Assembly: GCA_036872755.1 (NCBI GenBank) | Contig: JAVHNS010000001.1 | Span: 3,224,001-3,288,000, forward strand | Length of the DNA stretch: 64,000 nt | Source of the DNA: Orbilia blumenaviensis | Taxonomy: Eukaryota > Ascomycota > Orbiliomycetes > Orbiliales > Orbiliaceae | Direction of reading: 5' to 3' | Shown here: piece after piece, positions 23,067 through 36,000 of the stretch | How the letters are laid out: every line of letters begins with the position of its first letter | Numbering within the stretch: position 1 is the first letter of the stretch | Notes under the pieces: model-generated | What the model saw: only the letters and a program-made list of their open reading frames with translations | The model's database searches: none | Told to the model about the DNA's origin: nothing | Program-made: the position numbers and the translations under genes

Positions 23067-26000
23067 ATGGCTGAAATTCTAGGAATCGTCGCAAGCAGTA
23101 TACAACTTGCTGATGCGGCCCTAAAAATTGGAGACAAGATATACAAATTTGTGGATGACATTAGATCTGCCCCTAAGAAAGTCGCGATCTTTCGCAACGA
23201 TCTGGATCAAACCCTAGATCTCCTTAAAGATCTCAGGGGCTCATTGGAAATCGCGAAAACAAAATACAACAATCTTGGAGATACAGCAAAATTAGTCGAG
23301 AGTACCTTAGAAGATTTCAATCGAGAACTCGCGGAATGTTCAGTTACGGTCGAAACTCTCTACGCTCAATCGAAAAAATGGAAGTACAAGTTAAAGATCG
23401 GATTCAAGGGGGAGGGTGAGTGGGTGCGAATTGATTCCAGGATAAAAATCCAATATTCCAGGCTGACTGCAGCTTCTGGGCAGTTGTCGAAGTATGCATG
23501 CATTTCTTTTGTTCTTTCCCCCGCTTGGTTTCCCGACAAGTTATTTTAGTATAGCCAGACCTTTGGGAGTATAGATTTAACATCCAGTACTCCGGAAGTT
23601 GGCAAAACCTACTCTTAGTTTATAAATTAGTATTGTGTAGCCCATAGCGAAGCGCTGCCGAGCTACATTTTATATTCTAAGTCATAGGTGATTAGAAGAT
23701 TAATAATAATATGTATCAACCCCCAAGCAGTACTAAAATATGCAGTTATATAGTAAACTTGCCCTGGAAAACGGAGAACGGCTGAGTGAAATTAGAGGGG
23801 CTGTTACTGCCATCGATGTGGAAATTACACAGAATGTCTCTGGACCCATCCAGGACCTCAAAAAGGACGTCCAGGATGTGCGCACCACAGGAGACACTAG
23901 TATCCTGCTCATCCAAGAATCCATGGCACTCCAGATATCCCACATGAACCGAGTGGAAAGGCTCCATGAAGAACAGTTTGGACAGGTTACCGAAATTCAT
24001 GAGACAATTAACACGAATCAGAAAGAGACGGTCCGAGCTTTGTCAACAATCGAAAATACCTGCCATATAATTGCCCTTGAACAGGAAAACCAAGCTCATG
24101 ATATTTTCGATTTGGACGAAAAGATTGGTGATCTTACAAACAGGGTAAAGGACTTGGCGAATGGACTTGAGAACGGCACAGACATAACGGCGGTAGAAAT
24201 CGCGACACAATCACGAGCTATTCTTGATGGCCTTAAATCTTTGAATATTTCCTCGGGTGCGACAAGCCCAACATCCGGGCCACAGTCTAGGGATGAAAGA
24301 CTACAGCTTGAAAAGCGAAAGCGAAAATTGTCTTCGGCAGTGAGGTCAATCCTGAGATTATCAGAGGACCCGTCAACGTCGAAGTTAATCAAAGGCGACG
24401 ATGCTGAGGACTATTTGACTGCAGTACAAGAGCTTCTTGAAATTCTTCAAGACGACTCAGATGGTGGACAGGATCTTAAATATGAGTTGTCTATCATCGC
24501 AGCACAACTACTTGGAAACCGGTCTCTGTACATGCAGCGAGCACCTGATGCCGCTATCACTAAGAGAATCAGAAATGCAGAGAATCGTTGTGAAGACATC
24601 ATGTCTTCTATTGAGGGAGACGAAATGACCACCGAGTACAGTGAAATTCGTAGAACGGAAAGTCTTGACAACGGAACTCTGGTGGTCTCTTCGTCTAGCA
24701 AGAAGCGATTTGCAGAGGACCAAACCCAGATCGTGAGCAACAGAACAACGATGACATTCAAACCAAACTTGACTCAAGGAGAATCAAAACCATCATGGAT
24801 TGTATCCATCTTGAATACATTTGGAACTGAAGGTAACTTTTCTGTACCGTTGGTTATTCGGGTCCACAACCGTCGATTCTACTCAGCAGCGGACAAATCC
24901 TCTCCTCGATGGCTAGCTGCATCGGGGGACATCAAGGGCTTACAAAGACTGTTTTCCTCTGGTTTGGCTTCGGTTTACGATATTGATGAGCATGGAAAGA
25001 GTCTTCTCCACGTATGTTTAATAACCTCACTCACCCAGATAATTGAATTATGGGCCGCGAGAATTACATTGGAATGCAACTAACGAGAATGAACCTTAGT
25101 CGGCTGCAAGTTCACTCAGATTCGGGGACTACCCAGACAAAGAAGAAGACGAAGCCCAGGGCTGCCTTGAAATCTGTGAATTTCTTTTATCACAGGGTTC
25201 AGACGCCAACTTCTTGGACGATAAAGACCAAACACCTCTGAATTCTCTCAGTAATACGATTTTCGATATGCCCCTGAGTATTAAATCGCCAGATTTCAAT
25301 ATCGCAAACTCCGCTTTCTATCGAATCTTAGAATCTGGGATCTCAAACCGAACTTCACCTTTTGGACCAGAAAGAGCAATTGCAACTTTAGTCCGGGGTC
25401 TAGCGAACGGATCGTCATACGTGAGTGTTTCATTGTCTGCCATCTATATTTTACTTGATTATCTTAATGTTTCTTACCATGTTCGATTATTTAACCATAG
25501 TTCTTCGACAAATTTCTCTCTCGGTTGGGTGAGACGGACTTCGATATAAACTGCTACTCTGGGTGTAACAATGCAATAATGCTTGAACTCCCCACAGTTA
25601 CACTAGCGGACCCAGCTGTATTCTCCAAGAACTGTGATATCGCAATCAAGCATGGCGCAGACATCAACGCTAGGACATGGGACACAGAGGAATCGTGCTT
25701 GCATATTCTCTTACGCCCTATCGAACCAGCCCCGAATGACATGTTTGTGAAGTCAGAAAAGTCTTGGCTCAGCTTCAAAAACTACCTACTCCGGAATTTC
25801 ACGAACAGACTAGAGAAGCTCCTAAGCCTAGGTGCCGATATCTACGCCAAAGATGAGAAGTTTCTTGAGTACTCTGATGGCCGAAACATCAATTTCACTG
25901 TTACTAGGGACGCTTACGCCCACGAAGTTCAAGATACCTGGTGGTGTTATCTCGAACAAGCTGGATACCCCAAAGAAGAAGTTATAGCACGAGAGTCCCG

Positions 26001-26100
26001 AGAGCTCGAAATCTCTAGCATTGAATACGAAAATTATCTCGAGAGCCTATCTATGGCAACTTTCGACAAACGACAAAAGTTATTCTTTTCGAGGACCTAA
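23067..26100 (+). CDS. PigL_N-type N-terminal domain plus ankyrin repeats
   Basis: Fungal protein of unknown role. The proposed exons 23067-23491, 23754-25011, 25100-25420 and 25501-26100 give 867 residues. The N-terminus (MAEILGIVASSIQLADAALK...RSAPKKV) matches the helical domain found in front of many fungal NLR-like and PigL proteins. It is followed by a long coiled-coil region (DIFDLDEKIGDLTNRVKDL). The C-terminal part has ankyrin units (DEHGKSLLH, LLSQGSDANFLDDKDQTPL, KHGADINARTWDTEESCLH, LLSLGADIYAKDEK). No NB-ARC or NACHT domain is present. The first intron would be 262 nt, far longer than its neighbours. It closes in frame (GTATGC...TATAG) but could hide two introns and a small exon. 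The other introns are normal. Confidence 0.75.
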
Positions 26101-26738
26101 TCTCGGCCCGAGCCAGCTTTACGCAGGTATCCATAGGCTTTGTTTATTCTTGTTTAGTACGCATTTAGCCCCCCATTATATGCATTACGGATTATTAGTT
26201 TTCATTATCGTATCGATCTTGTAATTTCTAGAATTCCTTTCAGTTGGGTTTCTTCCGTTGTTTAACTTCTAATATCATGTGTTACAATCGTACGAGGTAA
26301 CGATCTTAAAAATATGTACTATAACTGCTTAAATATATAGCTGGAGCCCTGGATGAGATCGCTATATATTTAATGTCCTGTCTGGCATCCGTGGTCTCGT
26401 TTTCTGAACCTTCAAGATATGTTTGCTCGATACTCGACTCGTACACTCGCTGGGAATCGTCGCAGAATCGATACATACAAGATGTTGATCATATCCTAAC
26501 CAGGATTTCGTTTACAGGGGTACGACCACATCAAGAATGCCAAGACTTTACGAGCAATAAACAGCTCTAAAAAAGGCAGGGCTCGAAAGACTCTATCTTT
26601 CGAATTTCAAGCTATCAGGGTCTAGCAAATAGCGGGATCACGATCCGTTCATTATATAGGCCTGTTCATACTTCGCTCCAACCCTTAGATTGGATATACT
26701 TTCCTTATAATATTTATCCCCGGGGTGAAGAGTCAAGA
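26101..26738. other. Spacer upstream of DIM1
   Basis: AT-rich 3' region of the ankyrin gene, then the DIM1 promoter. A 65-codon frame at 26373-26570 has no recognisable features. Confidence 0.45.
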
Positions 26739-27401
26739 TGGGTATGTTTACCTCCAGACCACAGCTAGTTCTATCGGCGCGCGGGCCAAAGCTAACTTAC
26801 ACTGCTTCAACCAGGTTCGATTCTTATTCCACATTTAACAACAGGCTGGCATGTTGACCAGGCCATTATGTCTGAAGAGGAACGTTTAGTGGTCATCCGT
26901 TTTGGTAAGGACGGTGATCAGGACTGCATGAAGATGGACGAGACACTTTATAGTATGTTGTTTTCCCTGTCGAATCCCCGACGATCGCTGATAACCTGCT
27001 AACGTATCATCTTCAACAGAGGTCGCTGAGCGAGTTAAAAACTATGCTGTCATCTACGTTTGCGATATTGAACAAGTTCCGGACTTCAACACCATGTACG
27101 AATTATACGACAATGTTACAGTCATGTTCTTTTTCCGCAACAAGCACATGATGTGCGATTTTGGGACAGGTAACAATAATAAGCTGAACTGGGTACTGGA
27201 GGATAAACAGGAGTTGATAGATATCGTAAGTTCTGGTTTCTTTCCCTTTTATTTTCAATGTCGGGAGGGCCGGATGAGGGTAATGAAGAGGACAAAAATT
27301 AATAGTTGTATGATTAGATCGAGACAATTTACCGTGGCGCAAAGAAAGGACGTGGTTTGGTGATCAGTCCGAAAGACTACAGTACGCGCCACAGATACTA
27401 G
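26739..27401 (+). CDS. DIM1: U5 snRNP / tri-snRNP thioredoxin-like protein Dim1 (Dib1, TXNL4A)
   Basis: Essential splicing factor of the U4/U6.U5 tri-snRNP with a thioredoxin fold lacking redox cysteines. Four exons, 26739-26742, 26815-26952, 27020-27225 and 27318-27401, give 143 residues, the normal family length. The sequence is near-invariant across eukaryotes: WHVDQAIMSEEERLVVIRFG, VCDIEQVPDFNTMYELYD, VMFFFRNKHMMCDFGTGNNN and KGRGLVISPKDYSTRHRY. The first exon encodes only ATG plus one G; the intron after it (GTATGT...CAACCAG) is required to reach MGSILIPHL. Confidence 0.95.
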
Positions 27402-27869
27402 GCCATCTGCCCCGCCATTTCCACCCGAATATCTAGGAGGATTGATACCATCTATGGCCATATTTTTCGGATTTTTTTGTGCATTTAGCCTCAGGCGTCT
27501 TTTTTTCTTCTTTTCTTCTTTTTTTGATATCATCGGATCTCTTTGATTTTGTCTCTTTTTCATTTTTATTTCGGCTTTGTTCAGAGATTTTATACGCAGC
27601 TAGCTGCCACACCGGAATTCAAATTGACACGATCTACGACTATAGTACTAGTTAACCTGCATAGGAATATGCTACAAGATGACGTGTTACCGTGAGGAAA
27701 ACAGCTTCAATATAAACATATCATGTCTACGTATTATATGTCTCTACGCTATACCGGTATCGTAAACTATCATTCCTAGACTGAACACCACCAGTACCAC
27801 CACCACCACCACATAGGCCACTCACCATAGAGCACCTTAATACCCATTCAACTTTCCCATAAATCAGAA
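27402..27869. other. Convergent 3' spacer, DIM1 and RNase H2C
   Basis: 3' regions of two convergent genes, with T-rich tracts around 27496-27530. A last short exon of RNase H2C could lie here. Confidence 0.45.
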
Positions 27870-28455
27870 TTATGTTCTTGCGTCACAATATAACATCAGA
27901 AGGCAACTTACAATCTTAGCCATCTCCATCCACTCCTCAACGCCCTTAACCACTCCATCTTGGGTCCCATCCACCGCAACCTCGTGACCCCACACCATAA
28001 TTTCGTTGAAGGAAGCTACAGTAGCCCATTCGTTGCTTTCTTCAATATTTTCGCCCTCTTCGTCGTCATCTTGATATAACATTTCCTTTTTTTGATTTCC
28101 TGTGACCAGTGGGGTTGATGATCCCGCATCTAAGACACGTCCTGCAAAAATAAAAAACAAAATGGTAAGTTACTAATATTAACTGAAATGGAATATTATT
28201 TTAGGTACCAAGTTTGAAAAAACGCATACCTTGATACCCATCAGGAACAACTAGCTTCGTCCCGGCCAGTTTTCTACCGCGAAAATACGACGTGTGCGTT
28301 TCAACGCTCGCGTTGTTGTCCGGGTTAGCGGGCTGGGTTGTGGGATTCCATAGCTGTCGCGAAGAGGATGCAGATCCCGTATATTTTATCCGGCATGGTA
28401 GGACATTGGCTTTAGAGGGCGTCCCTGGGGACGTCGGTTTCTTAATCGATATCAT
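27870..28455 (-). CDS. RNH203: Ribonuclease H2 subunit C (Ydr279/Ylr154-type accessory subunit)
   Basis: Non-catalytic subunit of RNase H2, which removes ribonucleotides from DNA and cleaves RNA:DNA hybrids. Exons 28455-28230 and 28141-27870 (intron GTATGC...TTTTTGCAG) give about 165 residues. The family core is visible: KANVLPCRIKYTG, YFRGRKLAGTKL, VPDGYQG, then FNEIMVWGHE and VVKGVEEWMEMAKI. A strong donor (GTAAGT) occurs directly after the last conserved residue, so the true C-terminus may lie on a further short exon. Reading through gives 14 non-conserved residues to the stop at 27870. I could not choose an acceptor with confidence. Confidence 0.78.
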
Positions 28456-29476
28456 GTTTAAATGGTAGCTTCACGAAGGTATGTCAAGCTTGGTTTGGGA
28501 ACCCGTCTTGGGGGCGTGTCTGTGGGTAGGGGCTCTGTGCAGGGGTTCGGCTTGGTCTTGAATGCAACAAGGCGATAGGTCTACAGCATACCCGCTTTCG
28601 AATCCTGACCTCGCATGCAGTTATTATTGTATTTAAAAATTTCAGGATAAATTTAAATTCCATATCTCATTGTTTTCCCCTCCATGATACGCATACCCCC
28701 GTGAGAGTACAACAGTTTCCTCTCATGCATATTGCTAAGAATACATAAGCGTAAACCAGGTCATACCCCCAAGCGCTTGTAAAAATGTAATAATGTAAAA
28801 AAAAAAAAAAAAGGACGAAGGAGAAAGAAGTAATGTTCCACACAGGAAAATTGAGGATAAAAAATTCCTTCTCAGGAACAGATGGGGACGGAAGCAGAGG
28901 TAGTAGAATGTAGAAGGGGTATTTCGGGAACTGTAAACCCACAATGCCCAAAATTAGGACAATCGTTGGCCTGATACTGATGTTACCAAAAACCCGCACA
29001 TAGCTATTTCGATGGTAGCATATGGGGAAGTTGATAAATCAAAACCACGATATCCGCGAATTAAAATGCAAGTAATATTTTGCGAAGGAAAAAAAGAAAC
29101 AAAAAAACACAAAAGGCGAAAAGAATTTTCTGTATCCTTAAACCGATAGACCCATCGCCGATAATCAGAAAGAGGAGGAATTAAAGAGCCGGCTAACATA
29201 AAATGAAACCATACCGTTGAATACCTAAAGCAGCGAACAGAGCAATGTTAAAGTAAGTAGTAATTGGGTAGAAAAATCCTGCGGCGGTAGAGGGGCGTGG
29301 GTAGCAAAAGTTTGGATACACTCCAGCCGACAATAGTGACGAGCCACGTAGTATCCCCTGTTTGTGAGAAGATGGGAATAGTGAAGTAACACAGAGCAAA
29401 CAGCTGAAGGAAGAGTTGAAGGAAAGTAAGGTTCGGCTGTCGCCAGAATACTAGCTCAGACCTTGCTTGGCCCTGC
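28456..29476. other. Spacer between TSC1 and RNase H2C
   Basis: 1 kb holding the RNH203 promoter and the TSC1 3' region. A 17-base A-run is at about 28797-28813. Frames on the minus strand up to 110 codons are low-complexity and not gene-like. Confidence 0.45.
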
Positions 29477-32400
29477 CTAAGAGCTAAAGCCTCTGAACCC
29501 AGCAACAAGCTTATTCTTCTTTTCCTTCTTTTCCTTCTTCTCCTGTTGTTTCTCCTGTTTCTCCTTCTCTCTTTCCTCTCTCTCCTTCTTCCCGATGTTC
29601 TGAACGCCACCTAGGAATATAAGGTTAGTATCGATGCTACGTAACAATCAACTTAAATATAGTAAGAGGATATAGGAGATGTATTACGTACCACGTCCGC
29701 GAACTCGAACCTCGGACTGAGGTTTGATTTTAGGCCGTTTGTCTTTGCCTGAGCCAGTCGACGTAAAACTATTACTAAGCGAGATCGCATCGTCGTGGCT
29801 GGCAGAAGATGACGGCGCAAGTGAAGGTCGTGCCTGACTCGTCAGAGGCGGTGGAGAATAAACGCCGGGACTCATGTCGTCCTGTGAAGACATGGCCGGT
29901 GAGTACGGAGCATGCGTTTGAAGAGCTTGGAGATGTCGCTGTTGGCTAGGAGATGGGCGACGGTCGGTTTGAGGAACTGGGAATTGGGAAAGGTTGGGAG
30001 AAGCGTATGATTGGTGGTGTGTCGGGGCTTCGTGGTGAGGCTGCAGTGGACCGGCGTTAGGCGAAGGATATTCTTGATAAGTACGAGCGGTCTTGCGGCT
30101 GTTCGGTTCCATGATGTGCTTCTGGCCATTGAAATCGCGGTCGGCAACTTGGTTGTCCCGTGGAGGGTAACTGGTTGCATGGTCGGTTTCAAGGTGAAGA
30201 ACGGGGGCTTGGTCCTGATAGTGGGACTGGGGATGGGACTGAGGATGGGACTGAGGATGGTTGCGAGCAGAAGGGAGCTTATCCAATTCTGTGGCGGCTT
30301 GCATTTCAATAAATTTGATCTCTAAATCGGTATAGCGGACCAGTAATTGGTTATATGCCTTCTTCATGGCAGCCAAATGAGATGCATTTGCATGGAGGGC
30401 TGAATCTATCATGGCTTGCATCGGGGCCGACGGATTTTGGGCTCTCTCATTTTGTGCGAAAGCCAGCTTATTCTGAAGGTCACCGATACGCTCCTCATAT
30501 GCTCTAAAAATCAGTTAGCCAAGGAACTATAGGATTAAAACTGGTGAGTTGGTAATACCTCTTCATCTTTTCCCGTTCGGTTTCACGAGCCTTGAGCCTC
30601 ACTTTGATCTTCTCGACTTGGGCGTTCGCAGCTTTCTCGATCTCCTTATAGACCTCGATGCTCTCTTCCGTATATTTGAACTCCTTGAGCCTTTTGCTCA
30701 ATTGTTCGTTCTGAAGTTTCAAGTGGTTCAATTCGGCCAAGCTCTGTTCGACTGCTTGCATTCGCTGACGTGACTGTAATTCCTTTGCCTCAGTTTCGAC
30801 AACGAGTTTTCTGAGCTGAGTAGCCTCGGCGCGAGAATTCATCAGTTGAGTCTTGACTGAGCTCTCTTCTTCTTTCCAAATCTTCTTCTCCTCCCTAAGC
30901 TTCTGAATACGACTGTTCAGCTCGGCTTCCCATTTGCGTGAGTCAAGTTTGGTTTTAACACCTTCTTCCCTGAGCTTTTGGTAGGCCTTTTGCACTTCCT
31001 CGATCTTGCGCTTGAGATTCTTATTAGTCAAAATGAGGTTATTGGTCTCTGCCTCAATAGATGCATCCTTAATGTGCTTTCGCTGAAGTGAGCCAATATG
31101 GGCAAGGTGTTGTTGTTTAATGTATCTTTCGAAATTTAAATCATTCTTTAACAAGATATTCTCTCTGTTAAGATACGCGATTCTACTCTGTGCATCTGTA
31201 GCAGCTGGTTGCAGGGCTGGAGATTGGATTTTATCAGTCAGGTTTAGTGATTGCACATAGGCGTTTAGTCGGGGAGAAGACGGATCGCCAGTTGCAAGAG
31301 CTCCGGCGAGAGAGGCAGCTGAACCGCTAACCTTTCCACTCTGGAGGGTGCCATGCAATTGCATCATATCTTGCAACCTATCCTCGCTAGAGTTCGGGAT
31401 CGGAGGAAGGGGCCCAGCTGGCGGTAAGGTTGGGCTATCGAAATCGTGCGGATTGACTGGTTTGACTCCAGGGGTGCTACCCTGAGAAGAGCGCCTGTTG
31501 CCGTTGGCTGTGACTCTCAATCTATGACTATCCATGCCGATACCTTCGTCTTCGGAAGTATCACGCTGAGATCCCTCGCCAAGAAGACTTTCGATAGGAA
31601 TTTCCTCAGTTGGGACAAGAGCACCTGGTATTTCTGAGTGACTAGACGGATCCTCGTAGGTATAAACATTGGGGATAGTAAGCCCGACACATTGTGCAAC
31701 GACGTCTGACGGCTCGGATTTCATCCACCTAGCTTTGTCCGTGAGCTCCTTTTCCTCAGTAAGGGTAAAGAAGTTGCCATGTAAAAGATGTCGCTGACGA
31801 TGTAGCTCGCTTCTCTGGCGGATCAAGTGGTCATCTACTTCAATTTTTTCGAACCCTTTGATTCGTTCCCGATCCAATGTCTTGTACGGTTCCTTAATGA
31901 ACGACATGAAATTCATCGGGTACATCCCATAAAGGAAAGTGAAGAATTCGCTGACATCGGGGGGAGTTGAAGTTGCAGTTGGGAAAGAGCTCTCGCAGAT
32001 TTGCCACTCATTCTCGCCAAAAGAGATGGTAGACCGGGTGTCGTCCAGATAACCGTCGTCGTCGTCCTTCTCAGAGATGATACCGTAATGGTCCCAGCAT
32101 AACAAGCGGGCGTAGATTGCGAAAAGGCGAGGAAGATAGGGGGCGAGTGCGTTTGGAATATGTGGCATAAACATTATGAGTGTCGATAAAGCCAGCGATA
32201 TGACAGTTGTGGATGTATCCATTTGGAGACAGAGAAGGAGATGATCAAGAACCGGTGTTTCAAGAATCTGGTAGAGATGAGGTCCCTGCATTTTAACAAA
32301 ACTGGAGAGGAGTCCAAGAATTTGGAGGCGTGTTTCTTTATTGACGATATAACCGTCGGCAGCCTGCAAAAACGCCTTTGCTCGCCGTTTTCCGAAACAG

Positions 32401-33057
32401 AGTAGGATCTCCTCGACGTTGGAACCCATTAGCCTATTCTCATCGCTATTTGGGTTGTTCTCATCCCTCTCAGGGCGGAAATTGGCTGTCGCGATATACT
32501 TCTGGAATAGAAGGCCAGTAAAAATGTCAGAGACTTCCTTAAGGTCCCCATGGACGTCCTCGTCGTCATCATATATGAGCATTTTGAGAACGAGTTGCCT
32601 AGCATCTGTGACAGCGGTCTTAGTACTGTCCAGATTTTTCATTGTCGGCTCCAGCAAGCAATCCCACCACACCATCATCCTATCGCGACCTCGTAAAGCA
32701 GGCTTGAGTTCTCCCAGGATACCAATGAACGTAAGCTGGCGGTCCTTGTGGCCTTGGACCTTTGTCGAGTGGATGGCGAGCAACTCATCGCTAAGGCGCT
32801 GCTGATCGTTCTCATCGTCATCAACATGTCGGTCAAGGAAAGCTTGTATCGAGGTAGTTAGGTCGTCTGGAAGGGGATACGGAGACGGCGTGGAGGTTAT
32901 TGTTGTGGTGATTGAACGTAATAGGTCTTTGAGTGAGCTATACCACGACAAAAAGCTAAGTCAGCCAGTCCAATCCAACCCAATAAATCGCCAAAGATAT
33001 CCGGATCACCGGCATCAATAAAACCAGGGGTACAAAGAATACAAACCCTGAAGACAT
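29477..33057 (-). CDS. TSC1: Hamartin homologue, TSC1
   Basis: Scaffold of the TSC1-TSC2 complex, which inactivates Rheb and restrains TORC1 at the lysosome/vacuole. Exons 33057-33047, 32937-30559, 30503-29692 and 29610-29477 give 1111 residues. The N-terminal half is the helical hamartin domain (MKNLDSTKTAVTDARQLVLK, FGKRRAKAFLQAADGYI, LYGMYPMNFMSFIKEPYK). The second half is a long coiled coil (about residues 600-800), as expected for TSC2 binding. Then come a Pro/Gln/His-rich region with a tandem HPQS repeat and a basic tail (KEREEREKEKQEKQQEK). The 11-nt first exon (ATGTCTTCAGG) is joined by a weak GTTTGT donor to LKDLLRSI; the alternative is a short N-terminal truncation. No TSC2 gene is in the window. 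Confidence 0.85.
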
Positions 33058-36000
33058 GATGAAAACGATCCTCCAGGACCTTGGGGAAGCTCAAGAGCCC
33101 CCGGCGGTTTGGTGGAAGCTCGGTTGTCGGTGGTCGGTGCTGCTGATGTGGTTAGCCGCAGTAACCCCCCCCAAACCATCACCGTTCACTACCCATTGCC
33201 ACCGACGGCCGATCGCGACCGTCGCGACCAGGGTCGCACAAGACCTACCTGCTACCGCAATTCGGAACGAAGAAGGCGAATCGGCCGACAACTATCGATG
33301 AATCGGTACTAGACTGCCCCCGCAGGGCCCTTGAAGCTGCAAGATAAATATCTGGGATGGATGAGGATGAGGTTAGCTGGTTGATGTGGCAGAAAATGTT
33401 TTGAGCTCGCCTTAGTTTGCAGCTGGACCCTGGTTTCTATGAAGTAATAGAAACGGTGTCGCAGCAGGACCATGCGCCTGAGCTAGCCCAACTGCATGAG
33501 CTTCTTCGACGACAATGCAATCACAGTGCAACACGGTTTCAGTGTAACAGTCTTACATATTCAGGAGATGGGACCGTAAGACTGAAGTTTTAGGATATAA
33601 AGTCTGCCTGGAAGTACGAGGTTTCATCAGACCAGGCCCGGTGTGGTGCCTGTAGATATCAATATACCGGCCTAAGTGGTCTAATATAATATCAAATCTG
33701 GGCGGCGTTAGTAGAGCATACTCGAAGTTGGCGAGCTGTTTGTTCACCGATAATAATCAGAGAAATTAGAAGGTAGACTTACAGAATCGCAAGATATATA
33801 GATCGGTGATCTTTCCAATAGGATAGATGTTAGTCTACGAGGCAGAGAATATGAGAGTTAAATAGGAGAGAATTTGAGATCTCGAGAGGTTAAGATTAAC
33901 AAAAGATAAAACAAAACTATTGCTGGCGTTGGTTCGCGGCCGAGTTCATAAGTTAAGTTTCTGAGGAAAGAGGCATAGCGAGCAGGAGTATACCTACAGT
34001 ACATGCACTGTACTGCTGGGGCCAAGAGACGCTTTTCTTTATAAGGTGTCTCCCCGCGCGATAACAGACGGACTTACGAGATACCGACCGTCCAATTGGC
34101 GAGAAACCGTGAGGGTGTGATATAAATATGATAGATCAAAGAAAGCAAGGGACCGTGATGGTGTCTGTAGATTGTTTCTGGAAGGGAGAAGGTTTTATAG
34201 CTTGATATCTAGGCAGCCGGCAGATAATTCTATTTGTCGACGTCTCCTTACTCAACAACAACTTTATAAAACTCAACTAGTCCTTTCGACACTAGTTATC
34301 CTCCTTATCCTCTTTTTTTTTTTTGTAAAACACCCCCGATTGCAATTGACTAAAACATGTCGCTGAAGAGCGCATGCAGGTGTGGGAACCTCAACCGTCC
34401 CTGGCCTGGGCCGCTCTTACATGTATGAACAGGCATGTTTACATCCCGCTAAGAACGACCGCTATCACTGGTGCTCTTGTGGGCAGCTGGGGTCCATAAA
34501 CGGCAATTCGCGAGAATCCCATGCCATGGTTGCGAACCAGCCTCAAGGCACGTTGACAGGATTAACCGACGGCCGACTGCAGAACTGTACAGTGGTATCA
34601 ACTACGAGGGTCCGAGCATATACCCGGACATACATGTCAGTATACGAATATATCCAACAAAATGATCTAAAGTCCTACAGAAGAAGTGCGAAATTTGAAG
34701 CCAGGATTCTGATATCGACTTGCATAATTTTTTTACATTCCAGAGGCAGATTACCGCCTATCAGGGTGCATCCAACCCTTTTTCAATTGCATGATATCAC
34801 TAATTGGCAGCACCAGTCGGCCCCTGGCATTGCCGAAACCCGTCTTGATCTTAATTATTTCCCAAAAACGCAATATCAAACCCCTAGGTTGGATCGTAAT
34901 CGACAGTCTACTCTCTTCACAGATACGTCTATATCATGATAGATAACTATCAGTATATCTCAGGTCAAAGAGTTTTCAGAAGTCTCTTACGGTGGGTACG
35001 TTTATAAGACTTGACGATGCACAAATCCGATTCTTAATTTTACAAAATTACAACTGCATTGCAGCAGCTTTTGGGCGCTGCTGCCGCATCTGCTGATGCT
35101 TGATATTAATACGCCGACCTATAATTTCATTTTACTTGTTGGAGCCACGGTTCGCCTAATCTAGCTATCGGCTCGAAAACTGAAATCCAACGGGTGGGGG
35201 GTTGTTAAACTCCTTGGCCTGTAAAATGTTATCTCTCTTGACAATTAAAATAATTAAAACCACTGCAGTGTTTGTAAAGAAGCTGTTGGAAATATTCAGA
35301 CTTCAACCCCTATGAAGGTTGGGACTGGCATAAGCTGATAATGGTTGGTATTTACAAAATGCCGGTTTGGTTGGTCTTGCAGGTCAACTAGCTTCCATAG
35401 CTAGGATAGTATCTGCACATGTTGGTAAACGTGCAGCGGTTGACTGCCTAGGTAGTTGCACCTCTCAAATGTCAACGTCAAATAGATTAGAGCACCCAAA
35501 ACAGGTATTTAGATATAACCCGGGCCACTCTGTGAAGGCTGGTTTACGAGACCAATATAACCTAATTTTCCCTTTTGACTAGCCGATAGACTAAGGAGTG
35601 GTTAAAAAGTTGCAATGAGTGTTTTTAAGCTTGGGGTCGCATACATGTGATACCTGCAGATTCTATATTGTAGTACAGCCCCCGCCCGGTTCTAGATAGT
35701 CACGTAGTAAACAGTGCTAGATACTTTCGTAAAGACTTAAATACAGTACCAGGTAGGTATTTATACTGCCTTGGTACCTACCTACATACTTTGGTATGTA
35801 GGTGGATCCAACAGTCTAAAGCATCCTCCGGCCCTTGCAGGCTACAGTTACACGAAAATCTATCGATCGCGAGCTCTCTATATAATGCGTTAATGCGCAT
35901 GACAGATCAGAAAGAAACACTTAGGTAGACATGGTAATTTATAAAAACGTCGCATACTCATAAAGAAAGAAAGAAAAAAGCCAACCAAGCTAAATGCTAC

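Noticed and set aside
29248..29610. Arg/Lys-rich 120-codon minus-strand frame as a separate gene
   Set aside because: It overlaps the last TSC1 exon in another frame; the spliced TSC1 frame there encodes the basic GKKEREEREKEKQ tail.
32419..32805. 128-codon plus-strand frame
   Set aside because: Antisense of the TSC1 hamartin domain.
34382..34939. 185-codon open frame on the plus strand
   Set aside because: Begins with GTG, has no motif, no plausible promoter or splice logic, and unremarkable composition. Probably chance in a gene-free spacer.
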